From Ciona intestinalis (Eukaryota; Chordata; Ascidiacea; Phlebobranchia; Cionidae): a DNA stretch of 64,000 bases. Below the pieces are notes generated by a model. That model did no database searches. It was given only the letters and a program-made list of their open reading frames with translations, and had not been told where the DNA came from. The stretch spans positions 3,649,027-3,713,026 of the forward strand of contig NC_020167.2 in assembly GCF_000224145.3 (NCBI RefSeq), given 5' to 3'. A program made the translations under genes and the position numbers. Positions 39,901 through 53,131 of this stretch are shown one piece after another. The first letter of the stretch is position 1; every line of letters starts with the position of its first letter.

Positions 39901-42900
39901 AGTTAAACTGGCATGGTTTATGGTTTGTTGTTTGTTTATTTATTAATGTTAACATGCACCTTTTCCCGTGATGCAATAAAATAGTTTCCCGGATAAAGCG
40001 TTTAATTTTCTACAGTCTACAATTCTTAAAATTGCATTTTTAAACAAACTGTAATATAAAACAGCAAAGCAAGGTGTCCGTCTTCGTTTTAACCATACAT
40101 GTAAATTTAGGAATGACTGTGCGGTAAAACTTAATGTACTCTAATCCGCAGACGCTTTCAAGCAATGGAACCCATTAAATATTTATACTGTTGCTTGTGT
40201 TGGGTTTTTTCGACCTTGTGGATTTTAAATGATAAACTGTTATGGAGAATTTATTATCATGACCGTTCCTATTGAAACAAAGTGCCCCTTGATTGCCCTC
40301 GAAAACCACAAACCGATGGTAACCGCCGTTCGGGAATCAAGAGGCTATTTATAGCTTGTGCCGGATAGACGAAACAACTGGCAGAATTGGCCACGCGTGC
40401 TACGTGAACGGTTAACATTTTTGCCTATTTTCCACTTCATTTGTTACAGAAATAGCCCGAAGCGATTTTTCATTTAATAACTTCAGTCATCGTTCACAAA
40501 AACGAGTTAAATGTATAGCGACTACGCAGCCTTTACAAAAATGCGCCCCCGAATGTGATCGACGATTTTGGGCAGTCAGCCGTCACGTAACTGTTATAGA
40601 ACAGTCTCTTATTCATATTAATGAATAAATTCACTCCAGTGCGACTTCAGTACTCCCTATTTACCATAATGTGCACTTACCCCAACCTAAGACCAGAAAC
40701 GCTTTCATGTATTTGGTGTGCGAAAATAGAACCGCTCGCAGCAGCAGGCGGAGATACAAGCCTTCCACCAGCAGCCAAAAATAATTCGCCGTGACGAAGT
40801 AGATTTGAAAGACATTGTAGAGTCGACACCAGTTCTGTAAAGTCACAAGATTGTTTAAAATTTCAACCATCAAGTCCTGCCTGCAAAAATATTACTTCCG
40901 AAAATACTTAACTTATTTTTTTCATAATATCTGTTCTTTGCGATTGTTAATTCGTTTGTGACCATCAAATTTTTGGAAAAAGATTAAACATCTAAATAAT
41001 TTCCGTTTGTGTGTATTTTTAAAGCTAAACAACAAACCACGTTTCTTTGTAACTTGGTAAAATGGGCACGTCGGTATGCACATAATACGGATAATACAAA
41101 ACAAAACAATCGAAAAGCGATCGCAGATGTGAACTGTTTAAAGTTTAGCAACCTATTGATCCAAGTGTGTACATGGCCTTTGCGTGAGCCAATTCCAGCG
41201 CACGGTTAACTATTAATTTTCAAATCCAATTAAAGTGGAGCTTATTAATATGTTTCTCTGTTTGTTGCTGGCAAACAGCACTATCTACGCACGCGAGATG
41301 TAACAGCTACCGTATTTCTGTCAGTAGGACACCCGTTTAATCTATCAATAAAGGGCCGGTATCCATAACACAATGTCAACTGTTTTTAATGTGGCCTTTA
41401 TAAGAATAAAGGCGTCGTGTGCCCAATTATACGGTGGAGGTTAAAAGGCAATACTTACACATGACGTACACTAATATATCTAAAGGCGCGGCTCTTGTAA
41501 CGCTGAACATCGAAAATGAGTTATCTAGGCGAATTAATACACGAAAATTCAATTTTAGACCCGCCGCTTAGGCATATATATAACGCTAGAAATATAATAC
41601 ATTTTAAAACGAAATAAAGATAAACCTTGTGTTTTAACACAAGAAATAAATGTAGATTCAACAGCGTTGCTATTTTTACACATCGCTACACATTGTTAAC
41701 TTGTGGCCTACTAAAATATACCTGTTATCGGGCATAGTAAACTGTTCTGTATTTGCATATCCTGGTTAAGGTATATGCTGCTGAACAACACCTAAACCTG
41801 TTACAGATTAACTTAAACTTTATATAAACGCACCAACAGCCCTTTTCCTATCGTAACACTAAAGTTTCTGACTGAAGAAATCTCTACTAGACTGCTTGTG
41901 TCTTATACGACCTTTTAGCAACACATAGTACTATGGGGTAGGCTGCGACATCTTTAGCACATAATATCCAAATATCCTGCGATCGTGTTTTAAATGATTA
42001 ACAGCGGTCTGTGTAAGTCTTGCGGATAAGGTTTATGATTCCTTGATTTTTCTTTGTTTACTACCAAATGGGACGAGAAAACAGAATAAAAAAGTATCCC
42101 ATCTTCCTCCGTCGTAACTATATATATTACATTTGCAAATACGACTTACATAATCAGTCTCGAACTCTATATCGCAGTATTTTGTTTTCCAGTCTTCCAG
42201 TTTTGGCAAGTCTTCAGCGAAATGTCGCTGAAATAGTTTCGACGATAGTTCCATGATCGCCCTGTCCGCCTGCTCACCATGCATGTCCGGGTCTAATTAA
42301 TATTGAAAAGTTGTTATATTGAAGTGTATATGAGGTCTTATGATGCATTTAACACATTGTGAAATGGGACATGTTTAACTCTAATCTCTTCCTATTTAGT
42401 AGTAAACAAAAAAACATTCAAAGAATTATAAAACCGTATCCCCATGACTTCCATAGACCGTTGTTAATTGTTTAAAACACGATCAGAATATTTGTGTATT
42501 ATGTGCTAAAGGTGTCCCATCTTCTCCCACCTTAATATATGTTTGTGCGTTTACTTTCGTGCTGGTTTAGAATAATATTTTTGTCAAGTAAAAACAATGT
42601 ATACGTTTTATCTTGTGGTTTTTGCACCACATGTTTATGCAGATGAAATTCCCCAAACCAATAAGGAATTCCCAAATCGTCAATGTAAAAACATATTATT
42701 GTAATTAGGTTCCAGCCACAAATGTTCGAAGTCCAAATTGACTAAATACCAAATAACTGTTTTGAAACAGCTGTGTTTTTTCAATGCGCTGTACAAAACA
42801 TTTTTTTCACAATAATTGTGTTAAAAATATTAAGAATATACTGCAGCATCCGCCGTTGTATTGAAAATACAGCCTAAAAATTTAAAATGAATAACATACA

Positions 42901-44838
42901 TTTATTTTAATGAAATTTATAAACATAGACAAACAGGTCAATACAGACGTTGGGAATTAAAACAGCAAATACTGAAATAAGATTGTTTATTCTTGATTTG
43001 CTTCGATTTTTGTTTGTTTTGAGTCACTCGGAAGCCGCTTCGAAACGTTAGCTATAAGTGCCCGTTGTGTCATAAATTAAAGGCCGGACGGACTAAAATA
43101 AAACGTGATGATGGAGTCGTGGGCTGCAGGAAGCAAGTTAATTGCAGAAGTCAAATAGACTCACCTCGAAACGCTGCAGAGTGCAGAATCCATATCAGGC
43201 CTCGAAACATGAACGCGGCCATCAGATTCATGTGGATGTAAATCCGTGTACAATGAATATTTCTGCACGGTATACATTTGAAAGAGTTTATAACTGGTGA
43301 ATCATAATTTGAAAAATTGTCAAAGGGTGCCGTAATAAAGTTTAACGTTGTGCTTTGAATTTCGCTATCGGAGCTCGTGTTAAAAGAAACCGCACAAAAT
43401 ATACCTTATATTTTCATTTGGTAATTGAAATTGAGATGATGTAATAGTCAGTAAGCTAGCGTACACGCGCACATACAGTACGAACATGACTGTTTTTGAA
43501 TCTACTTGGCCTCACAAAACTTATACGGCGGCATTAACAGAGAAATATAAATCATTTATTTGCAACAAGCTGTTAAAATATGAAGTCGCGTTAAAATATT
43601 TGAAGTCGCCATTTTAGAGGACGATATATGTGTTTGAAACTTGAATGTTGTATAAGCGGTAATCCCTTGCCTTAATTTAATTGAAACCGCCTTTTAAATC
43701 ACTATGGATAATTCTCATGGGGGATATGTCGATAAAGCGTTGTCGAACCACTTCAGACATCATTTATTATACTCTATTAAGTTGCATGCACTGCTGTAAG
43801 CTTTCTAATACTCTACCAGCATGAGCATCTACTACATGAGTTACATTTAATTAAATGCGAATGAATGAGGTTTACATCAAACCGTTTATTACACTACAGT
43901 TAAAGCGGATCTATATATACGATTCGTGTGATGTGTAATAACTTTGCAGCACTGTTATAAAAATCTACCCGGAGGTTAGGCTTGAAACCCATATTATATT
44001 GCACTAGAAGACAACACAAGTTAAAGTTATACCGGCAAACGTTTTAAATAGCTTAAATTTTGAAAACGATTTCTAATCGACATTCTGCTCTTTGGGGAGG
44101 AGCCCTACAGTAAGGCACGTCATGAGACTTTGGATTAAAGCCAGTGGTTTTAAAAAAATTCTTTATCCAAAAATGCTTGAAACGTACTATTAGTCTTTAT
44201 AAAAAGCAAATTGTACTTACTTGAGGCAAGCAAGCAAAGCAAGCGCAACGAGGAGGGTTGCAAGCGATAATGCATGCCCTACTGTCACGTAACGCGTTAG
44301 GATTTCGTAGCGTGCGTTGTAGTCGTCCTGCAGACGTATATATGATTTAAAGGGGATACAGTTACGAGTGTATTTAAATTTTGGTGCGTGTTATTTACAG
44401 ATATAGTATACTGTTGGATAAGATAGGATATTTTAGCACATATTATTACATATTTCCTAATCGTGTTTTTGACAATTTACAACGCTCTGTTATAGAGTCG
44501 TGGGGCTCTACTTGATATAACTATTTGAATGTTTTTTGTTTACTACCAAATGGGACGCGATTAGTAGATAAAACATGTCTCGTTTTACCCCAGCCTTCTG
44601 CAACAGTTTATTAAGTGTTTATTACTTACCACTTTCGTGTCGTCGTCGGAGTAATAGTCGTTGGGCATATCGTATGTATAGTCAGGTGGTAGAGTGACAT
44701 TACTGATACTTGCTACGTCATCATCCATGTCACTTGACCGATTAAAGCATGTGTGGAGACTTGACCGTTCGTTCCACCCCCCAAGCGTTGCATTACAATG
44801 CATGGCTATGATCCCTTTAGGAGAATTCGTTTCCCCAA
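36934..44838 (-). CDS. Class B1 (secretin-family) GPCR, PTH-receptor-like, 5' end missing
   Basis: Exons on the minus strand: 44838-44630, 44327-44221, 43262-43165, 42292-42150, 40834-40681, 39855-39789, 39372-39303, 38531-38428, 38156-38015, 37869-37828, 37536-37371, 37271-36934; phases agree, about 546 residues. The first exon holds the end of the extracellular domain, including CNATLGGWNERSSLHTC, and three N-glycosylation sequons. TM1-7 follow: CTRIYIHMNL (TM2), YFWLLVEGLYLRLLL (TM3), FLVLGWG (TM4), CW in loop 2, KSTLSLIPLLG (TM6) and a 42-base exon GLLVAFIYCFFNGE (TM7), a hallmark exon of the family. The first extracellular loop is about 48 residues, long as in PTH receptors. The long tail ends KSSIV, a class I PDZ ligand pattern. 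It should signal through G proteins to a peptide hormone. The ligand is unknown, and the receptor could also be CRF- or calcitonin-related. Confidence 0.9.
38678..38865. mobile_element. AGTAGGG-type MITE
   Basis: Intronic copy in the receptor gene: GTAGGGTAGGGAAAAATGGA start, AACAAAAAAACATTTAAAT centre, TCTTTTCCCACCTACTATA end. Confidence 0.85.
39011..39207. mobile_element. AGTAGGG-type MITE
   Basis: Nearly full-length intronic copy about 145 bases from the previous one and in the same orientation (TAGTAGGGCGGGTGAGGATG to TCTTACCCCACCCTACT). Confidence 0.9.
41926..42122. mobile_element. AGTAGGG-type MITE
   Basis: Inverted-orientation copy (TTTAGCACATAATATCCAAA first) ending about 30 bases downstream, in the receptor's sense, of the donor of the loop-1 exon at 42150. 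Confidence 0.85.
42357..42535. mobile_element. AGTAGGG-type MITE
   Basis: Copy from TGTGAAATGGGACATGTTTA to TCCCATCTTCTCCCACC. With the previous copy it brackets the exon 42150-42292, in opposite orientation, so the exon lies in an inverted-repeat pair. Confidence 0.85.
44415..44597. mobile_element. MITE, diverged subfamily
   Basis: Shares TTTAGCACAT, TCCTAATCGTGTTTTTG and TTGTTTACTACCAAATGGGA with the abundant MITE but with different ends (GGATAAGATAGGAT, CGTTTTACCCCAGCC). The same variant appears at 55189-55433, 58527-58710 and around 61080-61420. Confidence 0.7.
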
Positions 44839-46045
44839 CTGACAACGTAAATGAAACGGTTTAGTAAAACAGCTGCTGGACTGGTGGGCAAAATGGTTGG
44901 CGTTTAAACGAACAGTGATCTCGATTTCTTAAAACAGTCTTCAATGTATTATATATATGTTGCCTGTTTCGAACCTGGACGGTAAATCGCTTTTACAGAT
45001 AAAAGATTAACGAGGCGAATACTGATGAATGGACGATCATGAGACCTGTTCACTTCATCACGATAGGAGAAAATTTTCTGATTGCATTTCAATCTTAAAC
45101 GTTCGTATGGAAAATCTTAAATAAGGGACATCGCGAAATTTTTATTTTTACTTGTTATAATTGAATTGGATTTATCAAAAGTAACAGCCGCATGTAATTA
45201 TCATAGTAATTAAAAATTGCAATACATTTTACACGTCACACTTTTAACGAATAACCGTTTAGATATTGTTTTTAATTTATTTAGCTTTTAATTTAATCTA
45301 CGTTTACGCATGATCTCGGAATGTTAAGCACCATTCTATCTCACTAGAGTTGCAAGTCGACCAGAACAAATAGTTATTTTCGTTGTGCGCATGGACAAAG
45401 CTTTAACTTGGGCGGCGGTGATTTGTCTAAGTCAACGTGCTGGCATTCAAAGCAAAAAAGCCCGCCGACTCTGCGACTCTGATAACATTGTCTCAGCTAT
45501 TGAAAAACAAACCTAAATACCCAAGCAATGGTTTTGAATTTACACGTTTCAAAACAAGGAGGGTACTAACCTTGTGTTGTTGTGCCAAAGTTGCTGGCGC
45601 ATGGGGCCGCGAAGGTCGTGTTAAAGGGGGTGCGTGGGTAGCAGTTTACCACCGACCACATCTGGGGACAGTAGCCGCCTGAATGAAGAGATAGGGTCAA
45701 ATACGCAGCGGTTTTCGCTTTGTTATAGAATGTTTAATATGAATAATTTATTCAACGTAAAACAACGTCTGTGTTACACCCAAAAGAATTGTCACGGTCA
45801 CGCGAGTACGTTGGAGGTTCGTGCCCGTTAAAGTTGTTCTTGTATTAGTACACGCTTCACACAAGCCATTGAAATAGGATTATCCATGCAACAGTGGAGA
45901 ATTCAGCAAGTCAAACAAGTCCCCGATGGTTAAACGATCTCACTGCACACAAAGTCTGGACGAGAGCAAACACTCGACAGTGGTAATGATTCATGTTGTT
46001 ATGTTGAATTGCCACTAGCGTTCTCACTCACAACAACTAACTTAC
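44839..46045. other. Receptor 5' region, missing extracellular-domain exons
   Basis: The N-terminal extracellular exons and signal peptide of the class B receptor should lie upstream of 44838 on the minus strand. I found none that is convincing in this stretch. An 81-codon plus-strand frame from 45437 has no family resemblance. Confidence 0.4.
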
Positions 46046-46151
46046 TTTGGTTTGAAGTCGACAAACTTGCGAGAGGCGACGGCATGCGAAGACATGACAT
46101 CGAAGTTTCGAGGTAGCTGCACAGGTGTCGATTCAAGGTCATTGCGTTGTA
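46046..46151 (-). CDS. Possible extracellular-domain exon of the class B receptor
   Basis: On the minus strand TTTTTTCCGCAG precedes a 106-base open stretch ending AACCAAA followed by gtaagtt, both strong splice signals. Read in phase 0 it ends in phase 1, which matches the next known exon at 44838. It encodes a Cys-x8-Cys pair (LCSYLETSMSC), the spacing of two conserved cysteines in class B receptor ectodomains. The usual Trp and Asp are absent, so the assignment is tentative. Confidence 0.35.
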
Positions 46152-46639
46152 CTGCGGAAAAAATACATTGATTATAGGCAACCATGATTGTAATACACGG
46201 GAGAGCGGGAGACCGTGGTAACTCATTGGCAATTTTGAATTTGGTATCGTTTTTTTTTTGTGAGTCCAGTGTTTAGGGCTTTTGGACGATCCAGTCTGTC
46301 AGGATTAATTAAGCTGGTGTTTCGCAACATCAACACGTTGTCTGCCTTGGTTCTTCTAACACTTTTATACGTTTATAAATATGGCAACGCGTTATTTTAT
46401 TTTTACCACACGATTTAATACCAACAATCAGTGCTGCGGTATATTTGGGCTTTAAAAAAATCCAAAATCACTGTCACGTTCAAGCTCAAATTCTCAGAAA
46501 TCGCTATCAAAAACAAACAAACATACCGTGCCAGAAATATTAACCTCGATGGTGAATATTTTAGACGATTTTCAAATGTGCCTATCTGAGTCCTAACTCG
46601 ATTTATTCAATGCATGAACCGCCCACACGTTTAACTATA

Positions 46640-46782
46640 TAGTAGGGTGGGGGAATATGGGACACATTATCATTCTATTTTCTCGTCACATTTGGACGTA
46701 AACAAAGAACATTTAAGGAAATATGAAACCGCATTTAGATATTCTGTGCTAAAGATGTCCCGTCTTCCCCTACCCTGCTATA
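46640..46782. mobile_element. AGTAGGG-type MITE, internally deleted
   Basis: Flanked by TA; TAGTAGGGTGGGGGAATATG start and CGTCTTCCCCTACCCTGCTA end, lacking the CCATAGACCGTTG block. Confidence 0.9.
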
Positions 46783-49700
46783 TCGAAACATGCAGGAACA
46801 AAATATTTAGGCACATCTTACGTCATCATTGGAAGTTAGAATGTTGAAAATGTCCATGATCTTAAACGGCGTTCGAGTGATCGTTTAATGCATAATCTTC
46901 AGTTTAATCACAGGCGGCTTAAGTCTTATCAAGCATACGTCAATCAAACAAGCTATAGAAAATATAATATCGATTAAGATTCCACGAATTCAGTACTTGA
47001 TAATATTACAATATATTTCATTCACATTGTTGGTGTGCTTTGTTTTGCACATTGTAAAAGTCTGCCTTCTATTCCAGCAGCTCCCTTGTACACACTGCTA
47101 AAATATACACACAGCCGCATTACAGGCCGAACGGATCAAAGGTTAAACTATATATATATATATATACTTAACTATTTACCGAGCACGTCCAAGTTAAAAT
47201 ATAAACGCAGCTTTCTGAAGGGTCTGCTAGCAGTTGCATGCTATGTTGATTGACAAGCAAAAACAAACAAACAAAATCATGATTGTCTGACAAGCTGTTA
47301 TCGCCGAATACAATCGCACGTAGTTTATACTGTAGAAAACCACTCAAGTACTTGTAATATCTGTGTTGTGTTCGCCTTTGTAAAACTAAACATTACAGCA
47401 GATGCTTCAGCAAACGTTTTAATGTTTGCACGAGTTCAACCTCACCGGTAACTTACGGTAGATCTTGGTAAAATCAAATACTTGCTCGGCAAACACACTT
47501 ATATGACAGCCTTACCTTGCGCCTAATCGCATATTTATAGGTTTCCCATTATGGAAACATGTAAATTATTTCATGCTGCCGTACCTGACAGCATCCTTTA
47601 ATGCCTTAATTTCGTTTAAGGCGACTCTCTATATAACTTTGCTTAAAGCCGATAAGAACAGCGCGTGACAAACAATCGCCTGTTCATGTTACAATTACTC
47701 AGCCCTAAGCCTAGCCTGATCATGTTGCGACTTTAGTAGAGCCTTATGTACGTTAAGTTAAATAAAGGAGCTTATTTTCCGGACGGCTTCGCGTAGCAAA
47801 CACTTGGGTCATGTACACATCTTTCTAACGCACCTGTACTAAGATACACAGTTGACTGCTGGTACATTGTTGTTAGCTGCGTTACGGTTTTCGACAACGG
47901 CGCATTTTTCAATTATGGTCGCCAACTCTTAGAAAAAACGGTTTTCGCGTGTGCTTGCAGAGGTTGCTAAGCAGTAACCCGAGTTAACCTGAAATCTAAC
48001 TTGCTAAGAGCGTTAACAAATTATTTATCAAATAAAACGAGAAGGTGGCTACGGGCCGTAATAACAGGCACGCTATAGGACGAAATTACGATCGTAACCT
48101 GCAATTTTAAAACCAATGTTTAGCGTAACAAAAGAACTCGGAACGTTCGTATAGGATCATCCCCAAAATAGACGGGCGGCCACGCAATTGGAACCAAGGG
48201 AATACACGCCGCCATTATCGCTTCGCATAATAGATGTTTTATAACAGGTTGTGTGGCGCAATGCATTGTGAAGTGAGTAAGCCTGCACCTGTGTTTCGCT
48301 TCTCCATAATAACTTTATTTGACATTAAATATCTGGGAATGTAAAGTCTCATAAGTTCTTCAAATCCGATAATGTTGATGAAAATACCGAGTTACGGGTT
48401 CGTGCATGTTCGTCTATAGATTTCCCACACGTTAGCAGGGCCTTGGATCGATGAGCTATTTTTAGATTATGCTCTGGGGAATACACCTAAGTTCTCAAAG
48501 AGCTGGATGTCAATTACCCGACAAGACTTGTTGGATTTATAGCAATTTCCATCCGACCACCAAAGTTGTCTGGTTTAATATTCTTAGCTCATGTTACTTA
48601 CCACGGATGACTAAATTGGGAGGATTTGCGACACCCGTTTTTTCCTGTTATGGAGCGGTCGTAAACAATACCTGCAGCAGAATGCCGCAGTGACTACCAA
48701 AACAGCGACACATTTTTTTCAATCTGTAATTACACTTTTGATTAGCCTAAATTATTGAGTGCGTAAAGTCCGCCAACAAGTCAATCCATTTGGATCGATC
48801 TTAATTAGTAGTCGGCTTCGTCAATTTCTTGCATATTAGGGCACTTTATTGGACTAATTATTCTGAAATCCGATGGAGGAAACGAGGAATTAAGTTAATT
48901 CGTTTCGTTACAAAACATCGCTGCTGCTTCGTGCAAATCTACAAACCCCTCCCAACCGCGAATTGATTTTCTGGTTGGGGACGCTAAAATTAGAAACGTC
49001 GACCTCGGAAAACAAAGGAATGCAAGATGTAGTCACGTTTTAAGGAGTTAAAACGAAACCACGGTTGGGCAGGTTATATGGCCTTTACTACCATACCAAA
49101 TTAGGCCGATCACCGAAGGTTCTGCTGCAAGCGTATTAAGTTACGCGAATTTTCTCGCTGTATGTGACAAGCAGTAACCCGGAACAATATGCGAAACGTC
49201 GCGTGCTTAACTGGCAGAAAATTGCGTCGATCGATCGCGAAATCAGGCGTTTCTATCGCCGGGAAAACCTCAAACTTTCTATCGTGCTGGAAAATGGCGC
49301 TCAGTCAAGTACAGCGTAAAGTGGCGCGTAAGAGAAGGTGTGATGTAAGCTCGCCTGGAAAGATAGGAAAGGGATTAACCGGAATAAACACAGCAGAGAT
49401 GACTGAATGTAACTGCCACATCCTTCACCGTCGTTGAGCGATTGCACTGCCGCCATACCACCCGCATTGTACAGAATCAAATCCACACTAATCCTGGTGT
49501 CAAAACAAACAATATAGATAAGAGTTGCAACCTTTGTTGCAATAGGACTTTACAAAATGTACTACCCTAACCAAATATACACATTCGCGGCCGCAACCAA
49601 AGTATAAAAGACCATTATAACGTAAACAACGGCAGATTAGTGGAGACTTGATTAAAATACATAGTACGATGGAGGGGGGGGGGAGAAATTAGACACTTTT

Positions 49701-52611
49701 TCTTCCCATTTGTAGTAAACAAGAAACATTCAAAGAATTATAAACCGTATTTTTACGACTCCTGCGGTCTATTATTAGTTGTTTAAAACTCGATAAGGGT
49801 ATTTGGATATTGTGTTCTAAAAGTGGCCCATCTTACCCTACAGAACTATATATTGCATAACTGCCAACGTATTAACAGGTAAATGGAACTAACAAGATTA
49901 GAACTTCATTATCTATAGCTTATTCCTATTATATTACTGTTAACAACCGTTTGATAATATGGTAGTTCTCGTTGTACAAACAACCTGTCAATACGGACAC
50001 GACACTTCTATAAAATACACACTTCATACTGAACTATTGGCCTTAATATAACTTAAACGATTGGTGGCGGCCTACAACTCATGGAATGCGACACTTATAC
50101 GTGACCCAAAGTGCTCGGTGCAGAACGTTGGTTATTAATAGACAACTAACATCAGGACGACCTCAGTTCTACGCAATGTTAGCACAGTCAATTTGAACAC
50201 TCGATTTACAGAGGAAATTCCTGCACTAAAAACTAAACAACTCGCCAGGGACAAAAGATTTTAAATGCTCATAAATAATAAATCTATGTTTAATGATGAA
50301 CTCATACCGAAATACATAAATTGTCGCTTAAATACTTCATCTCTCTAGCATATCGCGAGTCTCTCCCATTCTATATAAATACAATATAGGATAATGAATA
50401 TACTAATGGACGAAGCCACCCTGCCTCGAAAAATACTGTCCTTACCTAAATACGGACCAATTCAAGCCGCAGTACTAGATGCGCGGATTAACCCTTTTCC
50501 TTTCGAACTGAAAGAAAAAATGGTCACGCCTTGTAACGATGGTTCATCGTCTCGATAATAATTATTATAGGCAGTGAGTAACAAACCGTTATTTACAAGT
50601 GAGATTCAACAAATATTTAATCAACGTAAACGGCGCAGTAGCGTAAATACGGCGGGAAACTTTTTTACAATGCCGTCATTATAGGTTTTATTCTTTATAG
50701 ACTCTATTTTAATACGTTTTTTTGTCCTTTCTTAAAATATTTATCGTCTCGATTAGTGATCTTGGCAATCAATTTACATTTAAGGTAGATTTAATAATAA
50801 ATGCGGCCACTTTTCACCACTTGATAATAAATGTGCTGACCACTTTTCAACTTTAATGAATATACGTTTTGAAAAATAAAACGCGATGCACTATAGTAAC
50901 ACTTTAGCATTGCGGCTTCAAATGAACTGATAAAATGTTAATGAGTAATTTTTAACTTAGCTCGGAGATTTCCTCCGTTCATTTCTTCGTAAAAAGCTTA
51001 CTTGTTGCGGTCGATAAAGCTGAACTGGCAAACTGTCCTATACAGAATGACCAACCGTACGCGAAAACCATTTCGAAAATTAAACGCCCTTTCCATTAGT
51101 AAAATCCTGCGTCTGTCACTCCTATTTCATTCTTTTGCATTTACGACAAATTAAGCGGCGTTGGATGTATTGCCGACTGCGTGCTCAGACAGACAATCTT
51201 TGCCAGTGATTACAATTTTCCTCTAAAACAACTACTCTTGACGATCACAATGACACACATGCTTTTACCCGGAAAGCACTGTTTAAACATTTAGCTAGCT
51301 AGAGAACACTTTTCAAATTTTCAATCTTCGATCCAACTCTGTACCTTTAAAAAGAAATAGAGTCATCCGAAATAAACAAATTATTTAATCTTCATTCTAG
51401 TGACGTGCGTTTAAATTAATATACGATACAAGTCGATACACGTTTTCGAGCATTCACTGTACTGTTTACCAGAGGCATAATTCTTAACCACACCACATGC
51501 TAGAATTTAATACCTTGCATAAACAATACCATTGCCCCGTATAGATACGCGAGCTTTCTGTTATAAAAAGCCCTCCCCCAATGCTGACATATAATAGAAT
51601 TCGTCCGTGCGCTATTATTCAACTCCAGAGAGTTAAATTGAAAATTACAACAAAGCCAATATAACTTTTGTACAAACCAAGTTATAACTTTAAAGAGATA
51701 AACCTCCAAAGCGTATTGACGAGCGAGTGCGGTGGTTCAGCAACTTTCATTACCCTCATTATCTATTGTGCTGCATTTTAATACCCAGTCGACTTCAAAA
51801 GACTGGAGCTAAAACGTAAAAAACACATGGGTAAGCAACCTGATTTACTCCTAACACTTACGGGAAATTTCGGTAGCGGTGAAAGCGTAGCTATTTAAAC
51901 ACATTTTAACGGTGTCGGGTTCAGCATTTTTCGTGATAGAGCTATTTTGTGCATCATGCGGTTTCTAACAATTCTAAAATGCACTCCATTAACATGCACT
52001 CTCGTATGCAAAGATTGCAATTTGACATTTAAGCAAAAACCACAAGCTTTTAACTCGCTACCCATTAAATGACTTGAGCCATATTTCCACATTTATCCTA
52101 CATATAAGCATGCAAAGTAGGATCAAATCTATATTAGGCAAAACATGTTTGAGCCATGTTTAGTTCATTGTCACCATTCAAACGAAGTAACGTAATTAAA
52201 ACCCTAGTGTTATTATACAATACCACCGCGGTCTGTTAAACACGAACAAAAACACGGTATAATGTATTAATAGATTTCATTATCCTCCTATAATATCGAT
52301 GTATTAATAGCTTTTAAAAACCTCCTTTATTATCGTGTTGGTGCGATTTAATCTATTACCCAGAATATTTTATCGAGTAGACATCAATGTACACCATGAG
52401 ATATTACATTATAAACTTAAAATCCTGCAAATCAATGATCGAGCTGCTCAATGCAGTTGTCGAATAACTGCCTTCTAAATGTGTAATTCCAATCGACGTA
52501 AATGCGATGCCAATATAATCCCGTTTGGACCGGAATACGTCGCAACGAATGCAATGCAAAGGTGAAGAGATGTTTTAATATATTATAAAGCTGATGCTAT
52601 TTATGTTGCAT
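46783..52611. other. Long spacer without recognised gene
   Basis: About 5.8 kb with normal AT-rich composition. Open frames of 60-80 codons exist (48469, 49189, 51500) but none has splice context or family resemblance. One MITE lies at 49662-49849. The region could hold the distal 5' exons or enhancers of the receptor gene; nothing in it proves this. Confidence 0.4.
49662..49849. mobile_element. AGTAGGG-type MITE with G10 run
   Basis: TAGTACGATGGA followed by a run of ten G (49674-49683) at the place of the usual GGGTGGGGG, then the standard centre and a worn right end. Confidence 0.8.
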
Positions 52612-52780
52612 ATAGTAGGGTGGGAGAAGATGGGACACCTTTTCATTCTGTTTTCTCGTCCCATTTTGTAGTACACAAAAAAAACATTTAAAGAATTATA
52701 AAACTGTTTCCCTATAACTCCCATAGACCGTTGTTAATTGTTTAAAACACGATCGGGATATTTGGATATTATGTTCCAAA
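52612..52780. mobile_element. AGTAGGG-type MITE, right end missing
   Basis: Starts TAGTAGGGTGGGAGAAGATG, runs to GATATTTGGATATTATGTTC and stops before the right terminal repeat. Confidence 0.85.
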
Positions 52781-53131
52781 ATAAATCTTTACATATATAT
52801 ATAACATTGAATATTAATACCAGATGAAAGAACTCAGTATTTAAAGCGGCCCACCAAGTTTGCAAGCATGTAAATATGTAAATGCACTTACACGCACGAA
52901 TGCGTTAAACCTGGTCCTTCGTATACAAAAAATTCCCAAACAAAAGTTGTTAAAATAATTTGACTCTGTGCAAGTCTCGTAAAATATAGCATTATGTACA
53001 GCTTGCTCCACCGCGCCAGCTACCGATAGCAAATATTAAGCTTCTCCCCACAAAGCAATATTTATACAGAATGATATCTCAATGCTCCCAAAGTCAATGT
53101 CCCTCCCATACAAGATTTATGTGTTCGCACT

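Noticed and set aside
45437-45682. 81-codon plus-strand frame, and on the minus strand a PCASNFGTTTQ reading as a receptor ectodomain exon
   Set aside because: The plus frame has no resemblance or splice context. The minus reading has a matching phase at its 3' end but is closed by a stop before any acceptor.
49189-49437. 82-codon basic plus-strand frame
   Set aside because: No family resemblance, no splice signals and no neighbouring exons; probably chance.
49301-49486. Minus-strand frame with a hydrophobic run that could be the receptor signal peptide
   Set aside because: It has no convincing donor, and nothing links it in phase to the known receptor exons.
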